The translations under genes were made by a program, and so were the position numbers. This document shows, piece by piece, positions 35,781 to 43,741 of a stretch of 64,000 bases of DNA. Every line of letters starts with the position of its first letter. The first letter of the stretch is position 1. The notes under the pieces were generated by a model. The model had not been told where the DNA came from, ran no database searches, and was given only the letters and a program-made list of their open reading frames with translations. Origin of the DNA: Alkalimonas mucilaginosa (GTDB lineage Bacteria > Pseudomonadota > Gammaproteobacteria > Enterobacterales > Alteromonadaceae); NCBI RefSeq assembly GCF_036327005.1, contig NZ_JAUGZK010000016.1, positions 1 to 64,000 of the forward strand. Direction: 5' to 3'.

Positions 35781-37001
35781 CTAGTGCTTGGCTGCTGCCT
35801 CGACCGCGCGCATGACACGCAGGACGTTACCCGACCAGAGCGCACGGATGTCATCTTCCGTATAGCCCCGACGCATCAACTCCCAGGTCACATTGATGGT
35901 TTCAGTGGCATCGTCCCAGCCTTCTACGCCGCCGCCGCCGTCAAAATCGGATACAATGCCAACATGCTCAATGCCAATGCGATTGACCGCATAGTCAATG
36001 TGATCAACAAATTGGGCTAAGGTCACATCCTGGTAGGTACGGCGCAGCTCGGCCAGGCCATCCATATAGGCTTTGACTTCTGCATCGCTGGCACCGCCCC
36101 AACCGGCCGACAAGTACTGCTGGCGCAGTTCATCCTGGCCACGCTGAATGCGGGGATCCACGTTGGCTACGTAGCTACGAAAGGCCACCATCTGAGCGAC
36201 ACCGCCATTGGCTTTAATGGCATCCAGCTGCTCATCATCCAGATTCCGCAGGTTGGGGTGCACGCCGGAAACACCGGAGTGTGAGGCAATCACTGGCGCG
36301 CGCGACAGGGCGATGGCCTCCAGTGAGCTGCGCTTACCAACGTGCGAAATATCGACCATAATGCCGTAATCGTTCAGCTTTTTAACCAGCTCACGGCCCA
36401 AATCGGTTAAGCCCTGATCGGGTTTATCACCCTGATCCAACCGCGGATTGGAGCTGCCACCAAATTGATTATTGCCCATATGGGTAATGCCGACATAGCG
36501 TACACCGCGCTCAGCCCAAAGCGGAATTTCATCGACGCTGGTGCCAAGCGGATAGGCGTTTTCCATGCCAATCAAGGCCACCAGCTTACCTTGCGCATGC
36601 AAGGCTTCTACCTCATCGGCAGTGCGGGCCAGACCAATTTGATCGCGGTAAGCCCTGGTCATGCGTTTAATGGCCTGATAGCTCTCCTCAGCACGGGCTC
36701 TGGCAGTAGTATAGCCTTGCTCCGTCATCGAGCCCTGACCCACATAAACAATGAAAAAAGCGGCATCCAGGCCACCGGCACGCATTTTGGGCAAATCGAC
36801 CTGGGCTCTTGTCATCACGCCCGGATCCATTTGATACGTAGCGTAACCACGGGCGATATCGACATGGGTATCCAGCGTGATCACGCGGGAGTGCAGCTCC
36901 CAGGCCTCACGCTCGCTGACATCGCGCGGCTGGCGCTCGGCCAGGGCTGAGCCCATTAGCAGCAAGGTACTGGCTGCTAAGGCGCTGAAAAGTTTTGACA
37001 T
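35781..37001 (-). CDS. Secreted M19 family dipeptidase
   Basis: Zinc membrane-dipeptidase-type enzyme (406 aa) with a signal peptide (MSKLFSALAASTLLLMGSALA). Metal ligands are in LDTHVDIARG and GMENAYPL. Further active-site motifs are VDISHVGKRS, IASHSGVSG and GIVSDFDGGGG. It probably hydrolyses dipeptides in the periplasm, in line with the S9 peptidases and Ggt nearby. Confidence 0.92.
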   Translation of the reverse strand: MSKLFSALAASTLLLMGSALAERQPRDVSEREAWELHSRVITLDTHVDIARGYATYQMDPGVMTRAQVDLPKMRAGGLDAAFFIVYVGQGSMTEQGYTTARARAEESYQAIKRMTRAYRDQIGLARTADEVEALHAQGKLVALIGMENAYPLGTSVDEIPLWAERGVRYVGITHMGNNQFGGSSNPRLDQGDKPDQGLTDLGRELVKKLNDYGIMVDISHVGKRSSLEAIALSRAPVIASHSGVSGVHPNLRNLDDEQLDAIKANGGVAQMVAFRSYVANVDPRIQRGQDELRQQYLSAGWGGASDAEVKAYMDGLAELRRTYQDVTLAQFVDHIDYAVNRIGIEHVGIVSDFDGGGGVEGWDDATETINVTWELMRRGYTEDDIRALWSGNVLRVMRAVEAAAKH

Positions 37002-37107
37002 AGAATGCTCCTGTTCCTGAAGTATTTTTTAGTATAAGTTCGCCAACAGGATAACGATCCTGAGCCGAAAGTACCATCCTATTTGTCCTTAGAAACAGGG
37101 CATTAAG

Positions 37108-37584
37108 CTAGTGATTCATTTGCCGGGCAGCGAAAGTTACCGCCAAAATGACAAAGCCAACAGCCAAACCAAAGTAGAGAGTTTCTAAAGTGGCACCAAT
37201 TTCCACCGCCTGCTCCAGAAACAGGATCACCAGTATCACCGATGCTACCTGCATCAGAGTGATTTTCAGATCATGAAAATTTTTAATATCCAATGCTTTC
37301 AGCAAGCCTTTGTCTTTGCTCTCTTCTTTGGTTAAAAATAGCCGGTACAGCGCTGACGCGATGATTTGAAACGTCAGGGCGATTAGCAAGGTATCCAGTA
37401 CTTTTAGTAACTTTACCGCCAATCGTTTTCCTTCGTCCGCTTTCACCGGAATGGCCAGCACGGTATCGACAATAATGCCATAGACAATGGACACACTGGC
37501 GGCATAGAGCAGGCAAGCCGAAGCCGCGCAGACGATAATGGTCAGAATCACCAGAATGCGACTGCTTTGCAGTAATTTTTCCAT
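37108..37584 (-). CDS. YqhA/UPF0114-like membrane protein
   Basis: A 158-residue integral membrane protein with about four membrane segments (near residues 8-35, 58-82, 110-128 and 133-152). The LDIKNFHDLK segment before the third helix resembles the DATSLKNK region of E. coli YqhA, which suggests UPF0114; this is a weak match by eye. Function unknown. Confidence 0.65.
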   Translation of the reverse strand: MEKLLQSSRILVILTIIVCAASACLLYAASVSIVYGIIVDTVLAIPVKADEGKRLAVKLLKVLDTLLIALTFQIIASALYRLFLTKEESKDKGLLKALDIKNFHDLKITLMQVASVILVILFLEQAVEIGATLETLYFGLAVGFVILAVTFAARQMNH

Positions 37585-37698
37585 GCTGTTTCCTCAGGTA
37601 AAAGGTGGATAAGCTGCCAGATTTGAACCTGCTACAGCAACTTGGTTCCTTGTACAGCTCGATCGCTGTTTTGGTTTGTCGGGCTTAGCTATGACAGG

Positions 37699-38277
37699 CT
37701 AAGGTTTGCCAAGCTGCTGCTTTAACCGATGCAAGATGGCTGCGGTAGCGCCCCATATCAGTTGCTGGCGCCAGTGCAAAAAATACACCGGGTACTGTCG
37801 GCCCTGATGCTGCCAGTCCCATTGCTGCCAGCGCTCTTCTTGCCATAACTCTGCCAAAGGTGCATGAAAGATATCGGCTACTTCATCCAGTTGCAATTGC
37901 CAGCGGGGTGGGGCGTGCACCAGCCCCAGCCAGGGTTCTATCACAAAGCCGGTGCTGGTGGCTTGCGGCGGTAGCTGGCCCACAATGGCGACATCAGCAG
38001 GTGATAGTCCCACTTCTTCTTCTGCTTCTCGCAGCGCCGCCATTTTACTGCTTTCACCGCTTTCAATACGGCCACCGGGGAAACTGATTTGGCCGGGGTG
38101 ATGCTTTAAATGCACGGCCCGTTTGGTCAGCACCAATTCCAAACCCTGAGGGCCTTGCAAAAACGGCAGCAGCACCGCAGCGCGTTGTGCTCCGCTCTGG
38201 TTTTGCAAGGTTCGCGCCGCTGTTGGCGGCAACTGGGTGTTAAAGCGGGCTAGCAGCCAGTTGGGTGAATAACTCAT
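37699..38277 (-). CDS. nudL: NudL-like CoA pyrophosphatase (Nudix)
   Basis: Nudix hydrolase of 192 residues. The Nudix box begins at GGRIESGES and continues AALREAEEEVGL. It is preceded by the HPGQISFPGG signature of CoA-cleaving Nudix enzymes, and the UPF0035-type region follows (LPPQATSTGFVIEPWLGLV). E. coli NudL (YeaB) has this length and layout. It would cleave coenzyme A or acyl-CoA pyrophosphate bonds. Confidence 0.88.
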   Translation of the reverse strand: MSYSPNWLLARFNTQLPPTAARTLQNQSGAQRAAVLLPFLQGPQGLELVLTKRAVHLKHHPGQISFPGGRIESGESSKMAALREAEEEVGLSPADVAIVGQLPPQATSTGFVIEPWLGLVHAPPRWQLQLDEVADIFHAPLAELWQEERWQQWDWQHQGRQYPVYFLHWRQQLIWGATAAILHRLKQQLGKP

Positions 38278-38321
38278 GATGGTTCTTTACTGTTACTAGC
38301 TGGTTTTTCTCTCATTAAGTG

Positions 38322-38897
38322 TTACTTCTCTTCGGTTTGCTCTCTTAATCTCGATAATGTAGATGAATATTTCTTGTACTCAATGTACCAGCCATTGGCG
38401 AGAGGTTTTGTAAAGTGGGAGTTCTCTAAGGTATCTGGATCCCCTTTAAAAAAAATTTCATCGTTATACTCTGTTAATTGTGCAGGATTGTAACTATAAC
38501 TGATACTTGCTCCTTTGCCGGCAAAGCCTATTCCCCAGATGGGAAGATAAATTGAGCAGTCGGTATTATCATGTTGTTGCAATGTCATCCCGCTAAACTT
38601 AATCAACAGTAAGCTTTTATCCAGTTCTTCGAGCTGGGATTGAAAGTTTGGATCTTGCTTAACCTGCTCGAGGCGTTGCTGTAAGTAGGGATCTTGCTCC
38701 ATCGATGTTTGGATAAAATAGCGAAAATAAGGTGTCTCTAACTCATGTATGATGGCGCATGCTATCTCCGTTAAGTCATCAAACTGCGCTTGATGCTGAT
38801 AAAAACGAGCTTCCAATTCACCAATTTCTGGTCGCTTATTACAGGCAGCAAGCACAAGCACTGAGCAAATAAAGATAAGTTTAAGTTGAAGTTTCAT
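38322..38897 (-). CDS. Putative lipoprotein, candidate immunity protein
   Basis: A 191-residue exported lipoprotein (signal MKLQLKLIFICSVLVLAAC, Cys19) of no known family. The first part is helical with several Glu/Gln-rich segments. A later Gly/Ser-rich stretch (GIGFAGKGASISYSYNPA) is probably beta-structured. It lies 78 bases downstream of a secreted toxin-like gene on the same strand and shares its higher A+T content. This toxin-then-partner order suits an immunity protein for a periplasmic toxin; that role is inferred. Confidence 0.6.
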   Translation of the reverse strand: MKLQLKLIFICSVLVLAACNKRPEIGELEARFYQHQAQFDDLTEIACAIIHELETPYFRYFIQTSMEQDPYLQQRLEQVKQDPNFQSQLEELDKSLLLIKFSGMTLQQHDNTDCSIYLPIWGIGFAGKGASISYSYNPAQLTEYNDEIFFKGDPDTLENSHFTKPLANGWYIEYKKYSSTLSRLREQTEEK

Positions 38898-38975
38898 TGC
38901 GAGTTCCGTACCAGACCAGTTGATGCTTGCAGTAACCCAAGAAGTAATCCTGTGTGATACGTTTGTTGTGAGATA

Positions 38976-40289
38976 CTACCATGGCATCATCCAAAACCGA
39001 CAGTTTGTTTCCAAATAGAACATGCCATTACTTAAACCGGAAGGAAAGTGCCAGAGCTCACAACTGGACCATAGTGTGCCGCCACCTCCTATGCCTGAAC
39101 TATCACTGCCCTCACTACCTCCACCAGTACCTGGTGTCGAAAGTTGGCTCAAGGTTCTATCATCAATACACGATAATGTTTTTGAATCTGAAGGGTTTTG
39201 ACTATGTATATCACGGGCATAACGATAACCACGCATCACCATTTCAGGATCACCCGTTTCATCACCTGTATTGGTTATAAAATTGTATATGCCTTGTGTT
39301 GCACTACTCCATGTTATGCCATTCCCATTCTGAATAGCTTGATAAGCCGCAGAGAATCGCTGAGTGTCAGATCCGCTAAATCCCTGTACTTGCATAACAG
39401 CACCGTATAAAAAATTGCCAAAATCATCATTGCCAGCCCATGGGCTTAGACTGTCTTTTACATCATAAATTGCACCCATAGAAAAAACTTGTAGATTTCT
39501 TTGCATTATCACCATTAGCCGAAGGTTGGCATTTGAGGTTGCAGTATTTATTTTTGTTAACCATGCCTTCTCATCGCGAAGGATTTTATTCAAATTCAGC
39601 TGTCTGCCTGAACCATCGCGTGCATAAGGTGCTGGTGTAGGTGGCCTGTTGTTAGCATTGCATTGTGGACCGCTGAGAGCCACTATATCTCCTATTAAAA
39701 CTGCATTGGATGATGAAGTAACAACAGGAGCACGAAGTGGGTCAGTACAGATAAAAATGCCTCCTATATAATCACATTCTCCTCTAGGAGGCGGAGCCGG
39801 AGGTGTTGGCTGTGAAGAAGCTATAGGCTTTGCATTCATAACAACCGATATAATGCTAAACCCCTGAATTTCCCGGTTGTTGATGATGTTAAAGGTATAA
39901 TCGTAATTAGCCCCATTCTGTGCCTTTTTAAGCCGTAAAGTGGCGCGATCATGACTTTGAAGGTTGATTTTGGTCATATCAAAGTCGGCGTAAATATTCT
40001 TGTTGTACACTGTACTGCCATTGGTCAGCTGCCAACGGGCATCATACCCCACCAAGGCCGGGCTATTCATGCCTGGGTAGGATTTATCCACCATAAAGTA
40101 GGTTTCACTGGGGTGCAGATCCCGCAAAGTAATGCAAATTTCGCCATTACTGCTGGCGGCTGTCGATAAGGTTACTTCACTGTTTTCTCTTAGTTCCACG
40201 CAGGATGCATTAGCAGATCCTATGCTTAAAGCAGCTAAACTCACCCAGATGAAGTGTTGCCATTTTCGACACATCAAGCCATGTAACAT
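38976..40289 (-). CDS. Secreted protein with polymorphic toxin type 44-like domain
   Basis: A 437-residue exported protein with a signal peptide (cleavage near NAS, residue 29). An N-terminal beta-rich domain (about 30-155) is followed by a Pro-rich linker (TPPAPPPRG, about 162-170), a Cys-containing segment and a domain (about 220-375) that resembles polymorphic toxin type 44. Shared features are NDDFGNFLYGAV (287-298) and DPEMVMRGYRYARD (347-360). A Gly/Ser linker and a short aromatic, Cys-containing tail follow. AGGA precedes the start. The gene is A+T-richer than its neighbours, and its apparent promoter contains a poly-G tract. The domain assignment rests on motif memory. Confidence 0.6.
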   Translation of the reverse strand: MLHGLMCRKWQHFIWVSLAALSIGSANASCVELRENSEVTLSTAASSNGEICITLRDLHPSETYFMVDKSYPGMNSPALVGYDARWQLTNGSTVYNKNIYADFDMTKINLQSHDRATLRLKKAQNGANYDYTFNIINNREIQGFSIISVVMNAKPIASSQPTPPAPPPRGECDYIGGIFICTDPLRAPVVTSSSNAVLIGDIVALSGPQCNANNRPPTPAPYARDGSGRQLNLNKILRDEKAWLTKINTATSNANLRLMVIMQRNLQVFSMGAIYDVKDSLSPWAGNDDFGNFLYGAVMQVQGFSGSDTQRFSAAYQAIQNGNGITWSSATQGIYNFITNTGDETGDPEMVMRGYRYARDIHSQNPSDSKTLSCIDDRTLSQLSTPGTGGGSEGSDSSGIGGGGTLWSSCELWHFPSGLSNGMFYLETNCRFWMMPW

Positions 40290-40324
40290 TGTTGATTCCT
40301 ATATCAACTTATCGGAATCATTCT

Positions 40325-40355
40325 TTTATCACCCCCCCCCCTTTAATTGTGTCAA
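40325..40355 (-). promoter_or_regulatory. Promoter with a G10 tract in the spacer, candidate phase-variable switch
   Basis: On the minus strand a consensus TTGACA (40350-40355) is followed by CAATTAAA, ten G (40332-40341) and TGATAAAAG. With GATAAA (40325-40330) as -10, the spacer is 19 bases. Losing two G would give the optimal 17. The -35 box overlaps the pabB stop codon. The start codon of the toxin-like gene is 36 bases downstream of the -10. Confidence 0.55.
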
Positions 40356-41713
40356 ATATTTATTACGGGTAATATTTTTGAAACTTTATCCAGCGTTTCC
40401 TGGTACTCGCTGTTGACTTCGGAGTCGGCCACAATGCCGCCGCCGGCCCAGCAGTGCAGTTGGCCGTTGCAGGCCACCAGGGTGCGGATGGCGATGTTGG
40501 TGTCCATAGCACCGCTTTGGTCGATGTAACCGATGGCGCCGCAGTATACCGAGCGCCGGTGTGGCTCCAGTTGCTCAATAATGGTCATGGCGCTGATTTT
40601 TGGCGCTCCGGTAATGGAACCACCCGGAAAGGCGGCTTGCAGCAAATCGGTGGCATCGAGTTCGGTGCGCAAAGTGGCGGTGACGGTACTAACCAGATGA
40701 TGCACCGCCGGGTAGCTTTCAATGGCAAAGAGATCCGGTACCCTTACACTGCCTGGCTCAGCCACCCGGCCTAAGTCATTGCGCAGCAAATCGACAATCA
40801 TCACGTTTTCAGCCCGATCTTTTGGCGAGTTACGCAGGGCCTCAGCCGTCTCAGCATCCAGTTTGGCATCGCTATGGCGCGGTTTTGTGCCTTTAATAGG
40901 CTTGGTTTCTATCTCGCGGTCATGCAGCTGCAAAAAGCGCTCGGGTGAAATACTGAGCACGCAGCCTTCGGGCAGGCGCATAAAAGCAGAGAAGGGCGCG
41001 GCATTGGCGGCGCGCAGCTTCTGATAGGCTTGCCATTCGCTGCCGCTGTAGCTGGCGCTAAAACGCTGCGCCAGGTTAATCTGGTAGCAGTTACCGGCCA
41101 GCAGGTGTTCGTGCACCTGTTCAAAGCGGGTCTGGTAGCCGGCTTTGTCCATATTGGCCTGCCAATCACTGGTCAGAGCAAAGGGGCTGGACGCTTGCCG
41201 GTACTGACGTAGCCGTTCATTTAGTTTGGTCCAGTTTTGTTCGGCATCGCCGCGATAATCCAGATACCACAGCTGCTGCTTTTCTTTATCCAGCACCAAA
41301 GCCCAGAGATAAATGCCGATGGCCATATCCGGCAGTGGCAGATCTTTGCTTGCTGTAGCCGGTATCTGCTCGCTGTAGCGGCCAAGATCATAGCCGAAAT
41401 AACCCAAAGCACCGCCCTGAAAAGGCAAGTCGAGCTTGGGTGCAGGCTCTGGGAAGTAGCATTTTAAGGCGGCCTTTACCACGGCTAACGGATGTTGCTG
41501 GTAATGATGGGCACCTTGATCATCGGTCAGCACCGTATGGCCATCCTTGGCTTCAATGGTACAAACAGGTTCGGCTGCTAAGATATCAAAACGGTTGTTC
41601 TTACTAACCGGGCCAGCTGAGTCCAATAAAATCGCCCAGGGCTGCTCTGCCAGCGGGGCAAAAAAATCCAGCAAGTCGGTCGGGGCGTCGCCAATAATAT
41701 GATAGTGCTGCAT
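40352..41713 (-). CDS. pabB: Aminodeoxychorismate synthase component I
   Basis: Makes 4-amino-4-deoxychorismate for folate synthesis, working with PabA. Chorismate-enzyme motifs are present: CYQINLAQRF, PIKGTKPR, ENVMIVDLLRNDLGR and GSITGAPKISAM. The start at 41713 gives 453 residues, the E. coli length. A longer reading would run into the MITE-like element and is rejected. Confidence 0.92.
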   Translation of the reverse strand: MQHYHIIGDAPTDLLDFFAPLAEQPWAILLDSAGPVSKNNRFDILAAEPVCTIEAKDGHTVLTDDQGAHHYQQHPLAVVKAALKCYFPEPAPKLDLPFQGGALGYFGYDLGRYSEQIPATASKDLPLPDMAIGIYLWALVLDKEKQQLWYLDYRGDAEQNWTKLNERLRQYRQASSPFALTSDWQANMDKAGYQTRFEQVHEHLLAGNCYQINLAQRFSASYSGSEWQAYQKLRAANAAPFSAFMRLPEGCVLSISPERFLQLHDREIETKPIKGTKPRHSDAKLDAETAEALRNSPKDRAENVMIVDLLRNDLGRVAEPGSVRVPDLFAIESYPAVHHLVSTVTATLRTELDATDLLQAAFPGGSITGAPKISAMTIIEQLEPHRRSVYCGAIGYIDQSGAMDTNIAIRTLVACNGQLHCWAGGGIVADSEVNSEYQETLDKVSKILPVINI

Positions 41714-41784
41714 GCCAATATCCAATTGCACGACCAAGGTTGTATGTACGAAACTCTGGCCGCTGTTTTTGATGCGTTGTATGA

Positions 41785-42093
41785 TATACCCAAGTAACCT
41801 CAAGATGCGAGTTTCAGATCCTTTGGGCGCTTTCAATGCAAGGCACCCTGGCGACGCAATGTCGACCACCTTGCTAGCTAGGGTAACACCGCAGTGAAAG
41901 CTGGTATAGGGATATACCGTTTAGCGAACCTGAGGATGGAAAGCGCCCAGAGGCTCCCGCAGGGCTGGGCTAAAAGCGCTTTATGCGGCGTTAGCTGTTG
42001 TCGATTTGGAACCACCAAACCTTCCAACAACTGCCTTGCCTAAAGCGCTTTTATCTCCCGCTGAAGCCTGCATCTTGAGGTCACTTGGGTATA
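41785..42093. mobile_element. MITE-like element with 24-bp terminal inverted repeats
   Basis: A 309-bp non-coding element. Its ends (41785-41808 and 42070-42093) are inverted repeats of 24 bases with one mismatch, beginning TATACCCAAGT. Internal inverted repeats are perfect: GGGCGCTTTC (41825-41834) with GAAAGCGCCC (41939-41948), and AAAAGCGCTTTA (41972-41983) with TAAAGCGCTTTT (42041-42052). The outer TA pairs may be a target duplication. It contains no transposase gene. It fills most of the gap between pabB and fumarase. Confidence 0.8.
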
Positions 42094-42150
42094 TTAGCCA
42101 TACAACAAAGATTGAATGATGCAGTGATTACGACAGAGGACAGATTTCAG

Positions 42151-43674
42151 ATGACCGTCATCCGCCAGCAAGATTTTATCGACAGCATTGAAGATGCATT
42201 GCAGTACATCTCCTATTACCACCCGTTGGATTTTATCCAGGCACTGGAAAAAGCTTATCACAAAGAGCAGAACAAAGCGGCCAAAGACGCCATTGCACAA
42301 ATTCTGATTAACTCGCGGATGTCGGCTGAAGGCCACCGACCGATATGCCAGGATACCGGCATTGTTACCTGCTTTGTTAAAGTAGGCATGGATGTAAAGT
42401 GGGATAAAACCGACTTGACGGTGCAGCAGATGGTGGATGAAGGCACCCGCCGTGCTTACAACAACCCGGATAACCCGCTGCGCGCATCCATTGTGGCCGA
42501 TCCGGCCGGTGCCCGCAAAAACACCCGCGACAACACCCCGGCGGTAGTGCACCTGGATTTGGTGCCAGGCGCCGAAGTGGAAGTGATGATTGCCGCCAAA
42601 GGCGGTGGCTCTGAGAATAAAACCAAAATGGCGATGTTAAACCCGTCCGACTCCATCGTCGACTGGGTGCTGGAGTCCTTGCCAAAAATGGGCGCTGGCT
42701 GGTGCCCGCCTGGTATGCTCGGCATTGGCATTGGCGGTACCGCCGAAAAAGCCGCGGTACTGGCGAAAGAGTCCCTGATGGATCCGGTCGATATTCAGCA
42801 ATTGATCGACAAAGGCGCCGAAACCGCCGAAGAAAAGCTGCGACTGGAGCTGTACGAGAAAGTCAACCAGTTGGGCATTGGTGCTCAGGGCCTCGGCGGT
42901 CTGACGACGGTGGTGGATATCAAAATCAAAAGTGTGCCCACCCATGCCGCCTCTTTGCCGGTAGTGATGATCCCAAACTGCGCTGCCACCCGCCATGTGC
43001 ATTTTCATCTGGATGGCAGTGGCCCGGCCGATATCAAGCCACCCAAACTGGAAGACTGGCCAGAAGTGACCTGGGAGCTTGGCAGCAATGTGCGCCGGGT
43101 GAATCTGGATACCGTCACGCCGGAAGAGGTACAAAGCTGGCAGGCTGGTGAAACTGTGCTGTTAAGCGGTAAGATGCTGACCGGCCGCGATGCCGCCCAC
43201 AAGCGCATTGCCGACCGCCTGAATAAAGGCGAAGGCCTGCCGGAGGGCGTCGATTTGACCAACAAGTTTATCTACTACGTTGGCCCGGTCGATGCGGTGG
43301 GTGATGAAGTGGTCGGCCCGGCTGGCCCTACTACGGCCACCCGAATGGATAAATTCACCGAGATGATGCTGTCGCAAACCGGTCTGCTTGGTATGATTGG
43401 TAAATCCGAGCGTGGTGATGCCACGGTGGAAAGCATCAAGCAGCATAAAGCGGTGTATCTGATGGCTGTTGGTGGTGCCGCTTACCTGGTATCCAAAGCC
43501 ATCAAAAAAGCCCGGGTCGTTGCGTTTGAAGACTTAGGGATGGAAGCCATCTACGAGTTTGACGTCGAAGACATGCCGGTCACCGTCGCGGTAGATAGTC
43601 AGGGCAACAATGTGCACAAACAAGGCCCGGCCATCTGGAAAGTAAAAATCGAAGAAATGGCTGGCGCAAAATAA
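42151..43674 (+). CDS. fumA: Fumarate hydratase class I
   Basis: Iron-sulfur fumarase (507 aa) converting fumarate and malate. Cluster and active-site segments include RPICQDTGIVT, PGAEVEVMIAAKGGGSENK, PPGMLGIGIGG and the C-terminal swivelling domain with PTTATRMDKF. The start at MTVIRQQDF is chosen because relatives begin there and GAGG lies upstream; a longer reading would start inside the MITE-like element. The organism may also have a class II enzyme outside the window. Confidence 0.92.
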   Translation: MTVIRQQDFIDSIEDALQYISYYHPLDFIQALEKAYHKEQNKAAKDAIAQILINSRMSAEGHRPICQDTGIVTCFVKVGMDVKWDKTDLTVQQMVDEGTRRAYNNPDNPLRASIVADPAGARKNTRDNTPAVVHLDLVPGAEVEVMIAAKGGGSENKTKMAMLNPSDSIVDWVLESLPKMGAGWCPPGMLGIGIGGTAEKAAVLAKESLMDPVDIQQLIDKGAETAEEKLRLELYEKVNQLGIGAQGLGGLTTVVDIKIKSVPTHAASLPVVMIPNCAATRHVHFHLDGSGPADIKPPKLEDWPEVTWELGSNVRRVNLDTVTPEEVQSWQAGETVLLSGKMLTGRDAAHKRIADRLNKGEGLPEGVDLTNKFIYYVGPVDAVGDEVVGPAGPTTATRMDKFTEMMLSQTGLLGMIGKSERGDATVESIKQHKAVYLMAVGGAAYLVSKAIKKARVVAFEDLGMEAIYEFDVEDMPVTVAVDSQGNNVHKQGPAIWKVKIEEMAGAK

Positions 43675-43691
43675 AACGCAGCGAAGCATCC

Positions 43692-43723
43692 AAACCTGTA
43701 AGCTCTGCTTGCAGGTTTTTTTT
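43692..43723 (+). terminator. Terminator of the fumarase gene
   Basis: The stem AAACCTG-T-AAGC/GCTT-G-CAGGTTT with a TCT loop runs into eight T, 18 bases after the fumarase stop. Confidence 0.9.
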
Positions 43724-43741
43724 AACCAGGGGAAGCATGCT

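Noticed and set aside
38976..39110. Gly-rich C-terminus of the toxin-like protein as a GlyGly-CTERM rhombosortase signal
   Set aside because: No hydrophobic segment followed by a basic cluster comes after the Gly-rich stretch.
41714..41869. N-terminal extension of pabB to 41869
   Set aside because: The added 52 residues come partly from the MITE-like element, and the shorter form has exactly the E. coli PabB length.
42085..42150. Longer fumarase start within the right end of the MITE-like element
   Set aside because: Relatives begin at MTVIR; the extension would be encoded by the repeat.
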